The translations under genes and the position numbers were made by a program. From Chelatococcus composti (GTDB taxonomy: Bacteria; Pseudomonadota; Alphaproteobacteria; Rhizobiales; Beijerinckiaceae): a DNA stretch of 64,000 nucleotides. The stretch is from the NCBI RefSeq assembly GCF_014201415.1, contig NZ_JACHEH010000001.1:1-64000 (forward strand). The letters run 5' to 3'. Below, piece after piece: positions 43,322 to 51,379 of the stretch (positions are counted from its first letter, which is position 1; each line of letters begins with the position of its first letter). The notes under the pieces are model-generated. The model worked only from the letters and a program-made list of their open reading frames with translations, ran no database searches and had not been told where the DNA came from.

Positions 43322-44425
43322 TCAGTGGGTGGCCAGTGCCGCCGCCATGCCGGCGGCGAGGCCGGCCCAGGCGCGGCCACCTTCCTGCGCCTCGCGGTAG
43401 CTCCGGGCAATCCGTTCCGCGAGGGGACTGGTCGCGGCGATGCTTGCCAGGATCTCCTCTGCCGCGGCGCGCGCGGCATCGAGCACCGGCCTGGGGAACA
43501 GGGGCGTGCGCACGCCGTGCCGCTCGATCAGCACCTTGAGCGCCTCGCCGTTGAGGCGGGCTGCATCTGCGAGGGCTTCCGCATGTTCGGCGCGGCAGGC
43601 GTCGCGGACGACGGCCTTGAGGTCGTCGGGCAGGTCGTTCCACGCCTTAAGGGAAATGAGGCACTCGCCCGCGCCGTTCGGCTTGTTGAAGCCGGGCGCG
43701 TAATAGAGCTGCGTGGCGCGGTGGAGGCCGAGGGCGAGGTCGCTTGACGGGGCGAGGAATTCCACCGCGTCGATGGCGCCGGTCGACAGACTGGTGGCGA
43801 TCTCGCCGGGCGGCAGCGTCACGGGCGTTGCGCCGAGGCGGCGGAATACCTCGCCGCCGAGACCCTGGACACGGATGCGCAGGCCGTGCAGATCATCCGG
43901 GGTCTCGATCGGCCTGCGGAACCAGCCGCCCATCGAAGGGCCCGTGTTGCCGGCGAGGAAGGCGCGCACGCCGGAGGGGGCGTAGAGTTCGTCCCACAGC
44001 GCCTGGCCGCCGCCGATCTCGATCCAGGCCAGATGCTCAATGGGCCCGAGGCCGAAGGGGACGCTCGTGAAGAACACGGCGGCCGGCATCTTGCCCTGCC
44101 AGTAGAAGGCCGCGGTATGGGCCATCTCCACCACGCCGCCTGCTACGGCATCGAAGACCTCGAAGGCGGGCACGATCTCGCCGGCAGCGAAGACGTCGAT
44201 GACGAGGCGCCCGCCGCTGGCGGCGCCGATGCGGTCGGCGAGCCGCTGGGCCGAGACGCCGGGCCCCGGCAGGTTGCGCGGCCAGGAGGTGGCCATGCGC
44301 CAGTGCAGACCCGTCTGCGCCCGCACGATCGCCGGCGCCGAGAACAGGCCGGCGGCCGCGAGTCCTCCGCCCGCGAGCAGCCGGCGACGGTCGGTCGGCG
44401 TGTCGGTGACCTTTCTCCTGCCCAT
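43322..44425 (-). CDS. Orphan TRAP transporter substrate-binding protein (DctP/TakP-like), last gene of thi operon
   Basis: 367 residues from the ATG at 44425. A twin-arginine signal is present (DRRRLLAGGGLAAAGLFSAPAIVRA, ~12-36). The ligand domain pattern WFRRPIETPDDLHGLRIRVQGLGGEVFRRLGATPVTLPPGEIATSLSTGAIDAVEF resembles TakP-type binders, which take alpha-keto acids or lactate. No DctQ or DctM permease gene is in the window. It starts one base after the thiD stop, behind the TPP riboswitch, so TPP control of the whole unit is likely. Confidence 0.9.
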   Translation of the reverse strand: MGRRKVTDTPTDRRRLLAGGGLAAAGLFSAPAIVRAQTGLHWRMATSWPRNLPGPGVSAQRLADRIGAASGGRLVIDVFAAGEIVPAFEVFDAVAGGVVEMAHTAAFYWQGKMPAAVFFTSVPFGLGPIEHLAWIEIGGGQALWDELYAPSGVRAFLAGNTGPSMGGWFRRPIETPDDLHGLRIRVQGLGGEVFRRLGATPVTLPPGEIATSLSTGAIDAVEFLAPSSDLALGLHRATQLYYAPGFNKPNGAGECLISLKAWNDLPDDLKAVVRDACRAEHAEALADAARLNGEALKVLIERHGVRTPLFPRPVLDAARAAAEEILASIAATSPLAERIARSYREAQEGGRAWAGLAAGMAAALATH

Positions 44426-44426
44426 C

Positions 44427-45230
44427 TCAGCCGACCCACCACTGATGGAAATGGTGCACGGGGCCGTGGCCGGCGCCGATGGAGAGCCGTTCGCTGGCGG
44501 CGATGGCAGCGCTGACATAGGCCTTGCCGCCGGCCACCGCCTCCTCGAGTGTCGCGCCGCGCGCGAGCAGGGCGGCGATGGCGGAAGAGAGGGTGCAGCC
44601 CGTGCCGTGCGTGTTCTTGGTTGCCACGCGCGGCGCCGAGAAGCGCCGGATGCCCTCCGGCGTGACGAGCAGGTCGGTGCTTTCCGGCCCGTGTCCGTGA
44701 CCGCCCTTGACGAGCACCGCCTTGGGGCCGAGCGTCAGGATCCGCTCTGCCACGGCCTGCATCGCCGCCTCGTCGTGCGGCACCGGCATGTCGACGAGCG
44801 CGGCGGCCTCGGGCAGGTTCGGCGTGACGATGACAGCGCGGGGCAGGAGCAGATTGCGCAGGTTGTCGACGGCGGCGGGCGCGAGCAGCCTGTCGCCGCT
44901 GGTTGCCACCATGACGGGATCGACGACGACGCGCGTCGCGCCGTGGCGGTCGAGCCCCTCGGCGACCGCGGCGATCACGTCCGGCTGCGAGAGCATGCCG
45001 ATCTTCACCGCGCGCACCGAAAGGTCGGAGAAGACGGAATCGATCTGCTGGGCCACGAAGCCTGCCGGCACGTCGTGGATCGCCTGCACACCGAGCGTGT
45101 TCTGTGCCGTCAGCGCCGTGATCACGCTCGCGCCATAGACGCCGAGTGCCGAGAAGGTCTTGAGATCGGCCTGGATGCCGGCGCCGCCGCTCGAGTCGGA
45201 GCCGGCGATGGTTACAGCGATCGCCGTCAT
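44427..45230 (-). CDS. thiD: Hydroxymethylpyrimidine (phosphate) kinase ThiD
   Basis: Phosphorylates HMP and HMP-P to HMP-PP for thiamine assembly. 267 residues, ribokinase fold: TIAGSDSSGGAGIQADLKTFSALGVYG (~7-33) is the substrate-binding signature, VVDPVMVATSGDRLL the phosphate site, and the catalytic Asp lies in THGTGCTLSSAIAALLA-type motif NTHGTGCTLSSAIAA. Third gene after thiM and thiE; 21 bases separate it from thiE. The downstream TRAP gene begins one base after its stop. Confidence 0.95.
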   Translation of the reverse strand: MTAIAVTIAGSDSSGGAGIQADLKTFSALGVYGASVITALTAQNTLGVQAIHDVPAGFVAQQIDSVFSDLSVRAVKIGMLSQPDVIAAVAEGLDRHGATRVVVDPVMVATSGDRLLAPAAVDNLRNLLLPRAVIVTPNLPEAAALVDMPVPHDEAAMQAVAERILTLGPKAVLVKGGHGHGPESTDLLVTPEGIRRFSAPRVATKNTHGTGCTLSSAIAALLARGATLEEAVAGGKAYVSAAIAASERLSIGAGHGPVHHFHQWWVG

Positions 45231-45251
45231 GGTTCCCTTGGTTTCCTTCTC

Positions 45252-45923
45252 TCAGCGTTCCGTGCCGGACGCGCGACGCGCAAGCGACGCGTCGACGATG
45301 CCGCGCAGGTTGCGCGTGGCGGCCTTCACGTCCTGCGCCATGAAGATTGCGGAGATGACGGCGATGCCGTCGGCACCCGCGCCGATGACGGCCGCGGCAT
45401 TGGACGCATCGATGCCGGCAATCGCGCCGACGGGCAGGCCGGGGCGGGTCGTGCGGGCGCTGCTGGCGAGATGCGCGAGGCCCGAGAGGCCGACCGGCGG
45501 GTCCGGGTTGTCCTTGCTCGCGGTGGCGAAGACGCCGCCGATGCAGCCGTAATCGACCGGCAGGGCCGCGAGTTCCGCGACATGCTCGGGCTTCTTCAGC
45601 GTAATGCCGATGATGGCCTGCGGACCGAGCAGGCGGCGGGCATCGTCGGCGTGCATGTCGTTCTGACCCACGTGCACGCCGTCCGCGCCTGCGGCAAGCG
45701 CGACATCGACCCGGTCGTTGACGAGCAGGGGCACGCCGGTGCCTGCGAGCGCCGCCTTGATAGCCCGGGCACGGGCGACGAGGTCGCGCGTGTCCGCGTA
45801 CTTGTCGCGATACTGGAGAAGGGTCGCACCACCCGCCGCTGCGGCCCGCGCAAGCTCGGCGAGGTCGCGGCCGTGTGTCCGTTCCGGATCGAGGATGGCA
45901 TAGAGCCGAAGGTCGACTTTCAT
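45252..45923 (-). CDS. thiE: Thiamine-phosphate synthase ThiE
   Basis: Couples HMP-PP and thiazole phosphate. 223 residues from ATG 45923, which shares bases with the thiM stop (TAATG), indicating coupling; a GTG at 45932 is the other option. The TIM-barrel motifs are LLQYRDKYADTRD (~34-46), LLVNDRVDVALAAGADGVHVGQNDM, GITLKKPEHVAELA, and GVFATASKDNPDPPVGL with the pyrophosphate loop. Catalysis-linked Arg/Asp residues are in place. Confidence 0.95.
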   Translation of the reverse strand: MKVDLRLYAILDPERTHGRDLAELARAAAAGGATLLQYRDKYADTRDLVARARAIKAALAGTGVPLLVNDRVDVALAAGADGVHVGQNDMHADDARRLLGPQAIIGITLKKPEHVAELAALPVDYGCIGGVFATASKDNPDPPVGLSGLAHLASSARTTRPGLPVGAIAGIDASNAAAVIGAGADGIAVISAIFMAQDVKAATRNLRGIVDASLARRASGTER

Positions 45924-46732
45924 TACTCGCACCTCAGGCGGGCGGCGATGGTCGGCTCGTCGAGGGCATGGAGCGCGTCGAGCAGCAGCGGGGGGAATGT
46001 GCCCGGCCCGCCCGCCTTCTCGCCGGCCATCTCGCCGGCGATGCCGACGAGAGCGAGGCCGGAGGCGGTGGCAAGGAGGGCGTCATCGCCCACGGCGACA
46101 CAGGCGGCCACCACGGCGGTTGCGGCGCAGCCCATGGCCGTGATCCTCGCCATGAGGCCGTGGCCGTTGGCGATGGCGATGGTGCGCCTGCCGTCGGTGA
46201 CGATGTCCGTCGCCCCGGTCAGCGCAACGACGCAGCCGCTCTCGCGGGCGAACGCCATGGCGCTCTTGCGATCGGCAGGCCGGCGCGTCAGAGCCGCGAA
46301 TTCGGTGGCGTTGGTGCGCAGCACGTTCGGCTTGCGGGAGAGGAGCTGCTGGGCGACCGCGAGGCGGCGTGGCGACCGCTCGACGAAGACCGGATCGAGC
46401 AGCCAGGGCACGGCCGCATCCTGGGCGGCCGCGATGGCGAGCGGGATGGCGGCGCGACGCTCCGTATCGAGCGTGCCCAGGTTCACGAGCAGCGCATCAG
46501 CGTGGCGTGTGAAGTCGGCCACCTCGTCGGCCACGATGGTCATCGACGGGACGGCGCCGGCCGCCAGCAGCATGTTGGCGGTGAAGTTCTTCGCCACTGC
46601 ATTGGTAATGGCGTGGACGCGGGGCTGGCGCTCGCGCAGCCGCACGAGAAAGTCGTGGGCGATGCGGGCGGAAAAGTCGTCGGATCGCGTGGTCCTGTCG
46701 GCTTGTCCGGGCGGGGGCCCGTCGTTTCGCAT
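45923..46732 (-). CDS. thiM: Hydroxyethylthiazole kinase ThiM
   Basis: Salvages hydroxyethylthiazole to THZ-P. The start is the ATG at 46732, eight bases after GGAGG of the riboswitch; an upstream in-frame ATG at 46753 lies within the riboswitch RNA and would be odd. 269 residues. The family sequence PRVHAITNAVAKNFTANMLLAAGAVPSMTIVADEV, WLLDPVFVERSPRR, VLRTNATEFAAL and ITAMGCAATAVVAAC with the catalytic Cys are present. Thiamine salvage by ThiM-ThiE-ThiD is complete in this operon; de novo thiC/thiG are not seen. Confidence 0.96.
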   Translation of the reverse strand: MRNDGPPPGQADRTTRSDDFSARIAHDFLVRLRERQPRVHAITNAVAKNFTANMLLAAGAVPSMTIVADEVADFTRHADALLVNLGTLDTERRAAIPLAIAAAQDAAVPWLLDPVFVERSPRRLAVAQQLLSRKPNVLRTNATEFAALTRRPADRKSAMAFARESGCVVALTGATDIVTDGRRTIAIANGHGLMARITAMGCAATAVVAACVAVGDDALLATASGLALVGIAGEMAGEKAGGPGTFPPLLLDALHALDEPTIAARLRCE

Positions 46733-46739
46733 CTCGCAT

Positions 46740-46822
46740 TCCTCCGCCGGCACGACCCGGTTCAGGTTCGATGGGTTGGCGCGTCGCGCCTCTCAGCCCG
46801 CCTTGCGGGCACCCCAAGGAGA
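46740..46822 (-). promoter_or_regulatory. TPP riboswitch (THI element) before thiM
   Basis: On the minus strand the RNA contains GGGGTGCCCGC, then GCTGAGAGG (CUGAGA element), and AACCCATCGAACCTGAACCGG with the conserved GAACCUGAxCCGG, ending in GTGCCGGCGGAGGAA. CTCC at 46818-46821 can pair with the GGAG of the Shine-Dalgarno (46741-46745), so the closing P1 helix would sequester the ribosome site when TPP is bound. This points to translational control of thiM-thiE-thiD and the TRAP gene. Confidence 0.93.
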
Positions 46823-46866
46823 TCATTGAGGCTTTAAGGCCGCCCGCCCCGCAATGCAAGGGCGGC

Positions 46867-47799
46867 TCAGGTGGCGCGCGGCGGGGCGGCGGCGTTGGCC
46901 CGGCGGCGCTCGAGGCCGAGGCGATGCTCGCGCCAGATGACGAAGAGGCCGGAGCCGATGACGATGGACGAGCCGATGAGGACGGCCGGCACCGGCAGCT
47001 CGCCGAAGACGAACCAGCCGATGAGGATGGCCCAGACCATCGTCGTGTACTCGAAGGGCGCGACGAGCGAGGCATCCGCATAGCGGTAGCTCTGCGTCAG
47101 CAGGATCTGGCCGAGGCCCCCCATGATGCCGACACCGACAAGGATGCAGAAGTCCGTGAGCGTCGGAACGTTCCAGCCGAGCACGATGGTCGAGAGACCG
47201 AGCAGCGTCGTCAGCATGGAGAAGTAGAAAACGACCGCGCCCGTCTTCTCCGTCGTGATGAGCCGGCGCACCTCCACCGTCGCTCCGGCCGCGCAGCAGG
47301 CGCCCACCAGCGCGAAGATGGCGCCGATGGCCGCACTGTCGCCGGCGAAGCCGTTGACGAGCATGCTCGACTTGAAATGGGGGGAGAGCATGATGAGCAC
47401 GCCGACGAAGCCGATGGCGACAGCGGTCCAGCGGTAGACGCGTACAGTTTCCTTCAGCACGAGCGCCGCCAGGATGACGACGATGAGCGGTGCCGTGTAG
47501 CCGATCGAGATGGCATCGGGCAGGGGCAGGTAGGACAGGCCGACGAAGCCGCAGAACATGCCCGTGGAGCCGATGACGCCGCGGCGGGCATGGCCGAGGA
47601 TGTTGTTCGTCCGCACGGCGTCGATCAGCTCACCGCGCCAGCCGAGCCACAGCAGGAGGGGCACCAGGGCGAAGGCAGAGCGGAAGAAGACCAGCTCGCC
47701 GGTCGGAAACTTCGCGCTGACCAGCTTGATGCCGGCCGACATCAGCGTGAACGACAGGGACGAGAGGACTTTAAGGCCGATGCCTAGGAGGGGATTCAC
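46867..47799 (-). CDS. DMT-superfamily (EamA) transporter
   Basis: 310 residues with ten hydrophobic segments in two repeats of EamA. N-terminal repeat: LLGIGLKVLSSLSFTLMSAGIKLVS, FRSAFALVPLLLWLG, GYTAPLIVVILAALVLKE; C-terminal repeat ends ASLVAPFEYTTMVWAILIGWFVFGELPVPAVLIGSSIVIGSGLFV. The family exports small metabolites (amino acids, nucleosides). It is on the same strand directly upstream of the thi riboswitch, about 45 bases away, so transcription might read into it. A thiamine link is only positional. Confidence 0.88.
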   Translation of the reverse strand: MNPLLGIGLKVLSSLSFTLMSAGIKLVSAKFPTGELVFFRSAFALVPLLLWLGWRGELIDAVRTNNILGHARRGVIGSTGMFCGFVGLSYLPLPDAISIGYTAPLIVVILAALVLKETVRVYRWTAVAIGFVGVLIMLSPHFKSSMLVNGFAGDSAAIGAIFALVGACCAAGATVEVRRLITTEKTGAVVFYFSMLTTLLGLSTIVLGWNVPTLTDFCILVGVGIMGGLGQILLTQSYRYADASLVAPFEYTTMVWAILIGWFVFGELPVPAVLIGSSIVIGSGLFVIWREHRLGLERRRANAAAPPRAT

Positions 47800-47915
47800 G
47801 ACAACTCTGCCGCCATGGATGCAAATGCAACCAAATCATGAAACACATGCGCGCCCAAGTTCATCCTGGGCAAGTCTGTCATGCATCGGCGGCACGGGAC
47901 GGCGCCTGGCCTCCC

Positions 47916-48917
47916 TCACGTGAACCGGCGCAGCTTTTCCTGCCAGCTCAGGGCATCGAAGGCGGCGAGCACGGAGGGCTCGAAGGCGGGGCCATCGCCC
48001 TTGACGGTCGCTTCCTGCGGCTGCGGGGCAGGGAGCGGGGCCTCCTCCCGGGCGAGCGCTGCACTGCCGCGGCGCACGTGGGCGGGATCGACGAAGACGA
48101 CATTGCCGGCATAGCGCCGCGGGGCGGGCGCGGTTTGCATCTCTCCAGGGCCTGGCGCTGCACGCGCAACGGGGGGCTCGCCTGGCGACGGCCCGTCCGG
48201 TGCCGCCGGCTGGGACGGCGGGCTCGCGTTATCGTCCGCGCGCACAGGCGAGGGGGCTGCCGGACCGGCCGCAGGAGCAGGCGTGTCGGTGCGCCGGCGG
48301 CGCAGGCCGTTGTCGCCGGGCAGGCTCACGACGACATCGGGCTTGTCGCGTTCCGCGCGCGGTGCCTCCTCGCGGGGGGCGAGGCTGCGCAGGCGCTGTT
48401 CCACGCTGGCGATCAGGGCGAGCGCCTGGCTGAGCCGGCGCACGATGATGTCCTGCCTCTCGCTGATGGTGTGCAGGTTGCCGGCCTGCTTCTCGAGGGC
48501 TGCGCACAGGGATTCCTCGGCGCCGCGCTCGCGCAGTGTCCAGGCGAGATCATGGAGCTGCTCGGTGGCGTTCGCCAAGTCGTCGGCGGTGTCGCGGGCG
48601 GTTCGCAGGACGGGATCAGCGCCTTCACCTGCCTCGGGCAGGGGATCGTCCCGCCGGGTGGCCTTGATAGCCGCCTGTCCCGAGGCGAGGAGGGCGAGCA
48701 GGTCCGCGATTTCGGATTCGAGATAGGCGAGTCGGGGCGAGCGCCCGGGAATGGCACTCTGCATCTTCTCGATGGCGCGCAGCACGGACAGCGTGTCGCT
48801 GTTGCGGTTGCGGCGCGCGAACTCGTTGAGGAACCAGCGGCCGCGCTCGCTCTCCATCACCGCGGCTTCGATGGCCTCGTAGCTCGCATCGTCGAGCGGC
48901 TTGTCGCTTCCGGTCAT
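47916..48917 (-). CDS. Conserved protein of unknown function with coiled coil and Pro-rich linker
   Basis: 333 residues from ATG 48917. The N-terminus SYEAIEAAVMESERGRWFLNEFARRNRNSDTLSVLRAIEKMQ is a charged helix that I recall from uncharacterised alphaproteobacterial proteins. Two coiled-coil stretches follow (~60-100 and ~125-190, EQLHDLAWTLRERGAEESLCAALEKQAGNLHTISERQD), then a disordered Pro/Ala/Gly linker (~200-290). The last 25 residues, FEPSVLAAFDALSWQEKLRRFT, look conserved. No catalytic motif, signal peptide or TM segment is visible. Divergent to the MFS gene. Confidence 0.75.
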   Translation of the reverse strand: MTGSDKPLDDASYEAIEAAVMESERGRWFLNEFARRNRNSDTLSVLRAIEKMQSAIPGRSPRLAYLESEIADLLALLASGQAAIKATRRDDPLPEAGEGADPVLRTARDTADDLANATEQLHDLAWTLRERGAEESLCAALEKQAGNLHTISERQDIIVRRLSQALALIASVEQRLRSLAPREEAPRAERDKPDVVVSLPGDNGLRRRRTDTPAPAAGPAAPSPVRADDNASPPSQPAAPDGPSPGEPPVARAAPGPGEMQTAPAPRRYAGNVVFVDPAHVRRGSAALAREEAPLPAPQPQEATVKGDGPAFEPSVLAAFDALSWQEKLRRFT

Positions 48918-49078
48918 GCGGCCCGTCCGTACTCGTGTCACCCGTTTCATGCCGCCGCTCGCGCAGCGACGATGCCACAGGCTAGTGCAAGCATCTGAAC
49001 GATCTCTTACGGCTCGGGGTGCGGCGGATGCCGCGATTCGCCGTTTGACGCGCCGGACGCGGCGCGGGGAGCCTCCCG

Positions 49079-50263
49079 ATGGATGGCCTCGTTCGCCTGT
49101 GCCTGCTCAACGCTGTCATCTTCGTCGGCACCGGCCTCTATCTGCCGTTCTTCCCGGTCTGGCTGGAGAGCCGCGGGCTCGATGCGGCGGCGATCGGCCT
49201 TGTCCTGTCCGTGCCGATGGTCGTCCGCATCCTTGCGACGCCCTTCATCACCGGGCTCGCGGACCGGCATCTGCCGGCCAGCGTGCTGGTCACCATTGTA
49301 AACGCGGGGCTGCTCGCTGCCTACGCCCTGCTCACGCTGGTGGACGGGCTTGCCGCCATCATGGCCGTGATGGTCCTCGTCGGCCTTGCCATGGCGCCGC
49401 TCGTTCCGCTGACCGACGTTACCACCACAGCCTATCTGCGCGGGCGGCAGGGGCTGAGCTACGGCGGTATCCGGCTCTGGGGCTCGGTGGCCTTTCTCGT
49501 CACCAATCTCGTCGGCGGAGTCCTGCTGACGGTGATGAAGGCCGATGCATTTGTCTGGCTGCTCGCCGCCGTTGCCGGGCTCGGCGCCGTGGTGGCGCTC
49601 GCCGCGCCGGCGGGCGGGCAGGAGGTGGCTGCCGACCACCGCCGTGCAGTTGCCGATGCCGTGCGCCGGCAGCGCATGGCGCTGCTGGCGCTCGTCGCGG
49701 CTGCAGCCAGCGTGCAGGCCAGCCACGGCATGATCTACGCCTTCGGCACCCTCCACTGGCGCGGGCAGGGCCTGTCTGGCAACGCCATCGGCCTGCTGTG
49801 GTCGCTGGGCGTCCTAGCCGAGATCGTCCTCTTCGCCCGCGTCGGGCCGCTCGTCGGGACGGTGGGGAGGGGGCTCGCCTTCGTTGTGCTGGGCGGCGGC
49901 TCTGCCCTGGTCCGCTTCGCGCTGATGGCGCTCGACCCCGGCTTCGCCGCCACGCTGGCGCTGCAGCTCCTGCACGGCCTCAGCTTCGGCGCCAGCCATC
50001 TCGGCACCATCGCGGCACTCACCGGGCTTGCGCCACCGGGTGCGCGGGCGCGCTGGCAGGGCATCCTCACGGCCTGCAACGCGGGTGCCATGGCCGCCGC
50101 GACCATGGCGAGCGGACCGCTCTACGGCAGTTTCGGTGCGGGAGGCTATGCCGCCATGGCCGGGCTCGGCGCGCTCGGCATGCTGTTCGCCTTCCTCGCC
50201 TTGCGGGGAACGTCTCAGCCCCAGAGCAGCGGGGAGGGCGGCGCGACAGTGCTGCCTTCGTAG
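49079..50263 (+). CDS. MFS transporter (HcaT/MFS_1-like)
   Basis: 394 residues, twelve hydrophobic segments. The N-terminus RLCLLNAVIFVGTGLYLPFFPVWLESRGLDAAAIGLVLSVPMVVRILATP, with YGGIRLWGSVAFLVTNLVGG in the middle and HGLSFGASHLGTIAALTGLAPPGARARWQGI, matches the 3-phenylpropionate transporter-like MFS_1 group. Substrate unknown. Its last 49 bases overlap the end of the convergent epimerase gene, so the C-terminal tail QPQSSGEGGATVLPS may be the price of that overlap. Confidence 0.88.
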   Translation: MDGLVRLCLLNAVIFVGTGLYLPFFPVWLESRGLDAAAIGLVLSVPMVVRILATPFITGLADRHLPASVLVTIVNAGLLAAYALLTLVDGLAAIMAVMVLVGLAMAPLVPLTDVTTTAYLRGRQGLSYGGIRLWGSVAFLVTNLVGGVLLTVMKADAFVWLLAAVAGLGAVVALAAPAGGQEVAADHRRAVADAVRRQRMALLALVAAAASVQASHGMIYAFGTLHWRGQGLSGNAIGLLWSLGVLAEIVLFARVGPLVGTVGRGLAFVVLGGGSALVRFALMALDPGFAATLALQLLHGLSFGASHLGTIAALTGLAPPGARARWQGILTACNAGAMAAATMASGPLYGSFGAGGYAAMAGLGALGMLFAFLALRGTSQPQSSGEGGATVLPS

Positions 50264-51210
50264 ACCAGGCCGTGCGGCCGGTCGCGCGCCAGCAGCAGTG
50301 GACCGTCGAGATCGACGAAACGGGCGCGCGGCGTCAGCAGCATTGCAGGCGCCATGGCCAGCGACGTGCCAACCATGCAGCCGACCATGATCGCGAAGCC
50401 CTGTGCCTCTGCCTCGGCTGCGAGCTTCAGCGCCTCCGTCAGCCCGCCCGTCTTGTCGAGCTTGATGTTGATGGCGTCGTAGAGTGGCTTGAGGCGGGGC
50501 AGGTCAGCGCGCGTGTGGAGGCTCTCGTCGGCGCAGACCGGCACCAGGCGGTCGATGTCGGCAAGCGCCTCGTCCGCGCCCGCTGGCAGCGGCTGCTCGA
50601 CGAGGGCGACGCCGTTGTCGGCGCAGGCCCGCATCAGGTCCCTCATCAGCTCCGGCCGCCAGCCCTCGTTGGCATCGACGATGAGCGTGGCATCCGGCGC
50701 AGCAGCCCGTACCGCCTCGAGGCGGCGGATGTCGCCCTCGGGCTTGCCGAGCTTGATCTTCAGGATGGCTCGCTCCCGCGCTGCGTGTGCCGCCTCTGCC
50801 ATCGCATCCGGCTCGGCGAGGCTGATGGTGTAGGCCGTCGTCGCCCGGCCGAGGCGGTCGATGCCGGCCAGAACATGGGCCGGCACGCCAGCGCGTTTCG
50901 CGTCGAGATCCCACAGCGCGCAGTCGAGGGCGTTGCGGGCCGCTCCGGGCGGTAATGCCTCCTGCAGCCCGTCGCGGTCGAGCCCCTTCTCGACCATCGG
51001 GCCGAGCGCCTCGATGGCGGCGGCGACGCCTTCGACCGTCTCGCCATAGCGGGCGTAGGGCACGCATTCGCCGCGGCCGGTGACACCGCCGTCGCTGACC
51101 GTGGCGGTGACGACCACCGCTTCGGTGCGGCTGCCGCGGGAGATTGAGAAGACCCCGGCGATGGGAAAACGCTCGATCGAGACGGAGAGTTTGCGGTCGG
51201 TGGTGGACAT
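50215..51210 (-). CDS. Dipeptide (L-Ala-D/L-Glu) epimerase, enolase superfamily
   Basis: 331 residues. The muconate-lactonising-subgroup layout is clear: N-terminal capping domain, then TIM barrel with the Lys-x-Lys pair in AILKIKLGKPEGDI (~149-154), metal ligands in LIVDANEGW, VEQPLPAG and PVCADES, and the second catalytic Lys in NIKLDKTGGLTEALKLA. This is the pattern of YcjG-type epimerases that process murein peptides during recycling. Specificity may be other dipeptides. It converges with and overlaps the MFS gene. Confidence 0.93.
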   Translation of the reverse strand: MSTTDRKLSVSIERFPIAGVFSISRGSRTEAVVVTATVSDGGVTGRGECVPYARYGETVEGVAAAIEALGPMVEKGLDRDGLQEALPPGAARNALDCALWDLDAKRAGVPAHVLAGIDRLGRATTAYTISLAEPDAMAEAAHAARERAILKIKLGKPEGDIRRLEAVRAAAPDATLIVDANEGWRPELMRDLMRACADNGVALVEQPLPAGADEALADIDRLVPVCADESLHTRADLPRLKPLYDAINIKLDKTGGLTEALKLAAEAEAQGFAIMVGCMVGTSLAMAPAMLLTPRARFVDLDGPLLLARDRPHGLVYEGSTVAPPSPLLWG

Positions 51211-51379
51211 TTCTCATCCCCTGCGAGAACCCGGCAGGGTTGCGATAAAGCCACAACCGCCGTCGCAAGGCACGTCCGGCGACCTGCGGGCTGGAATTCG
51301 GCGGTGCATTTGTCGACAGTCACCGTTCCGGCGCGGTATCACGGCCCCGGATTCAACGGGAATGCACCCTGGGCGAGGC

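Noticed and set aside
44199-46829. 876-residue plus-strand frame opposite the thi operon
   Set aside because: Covers thiD, thiE, thiM and the riboswitch on the opposite strand; no domain.
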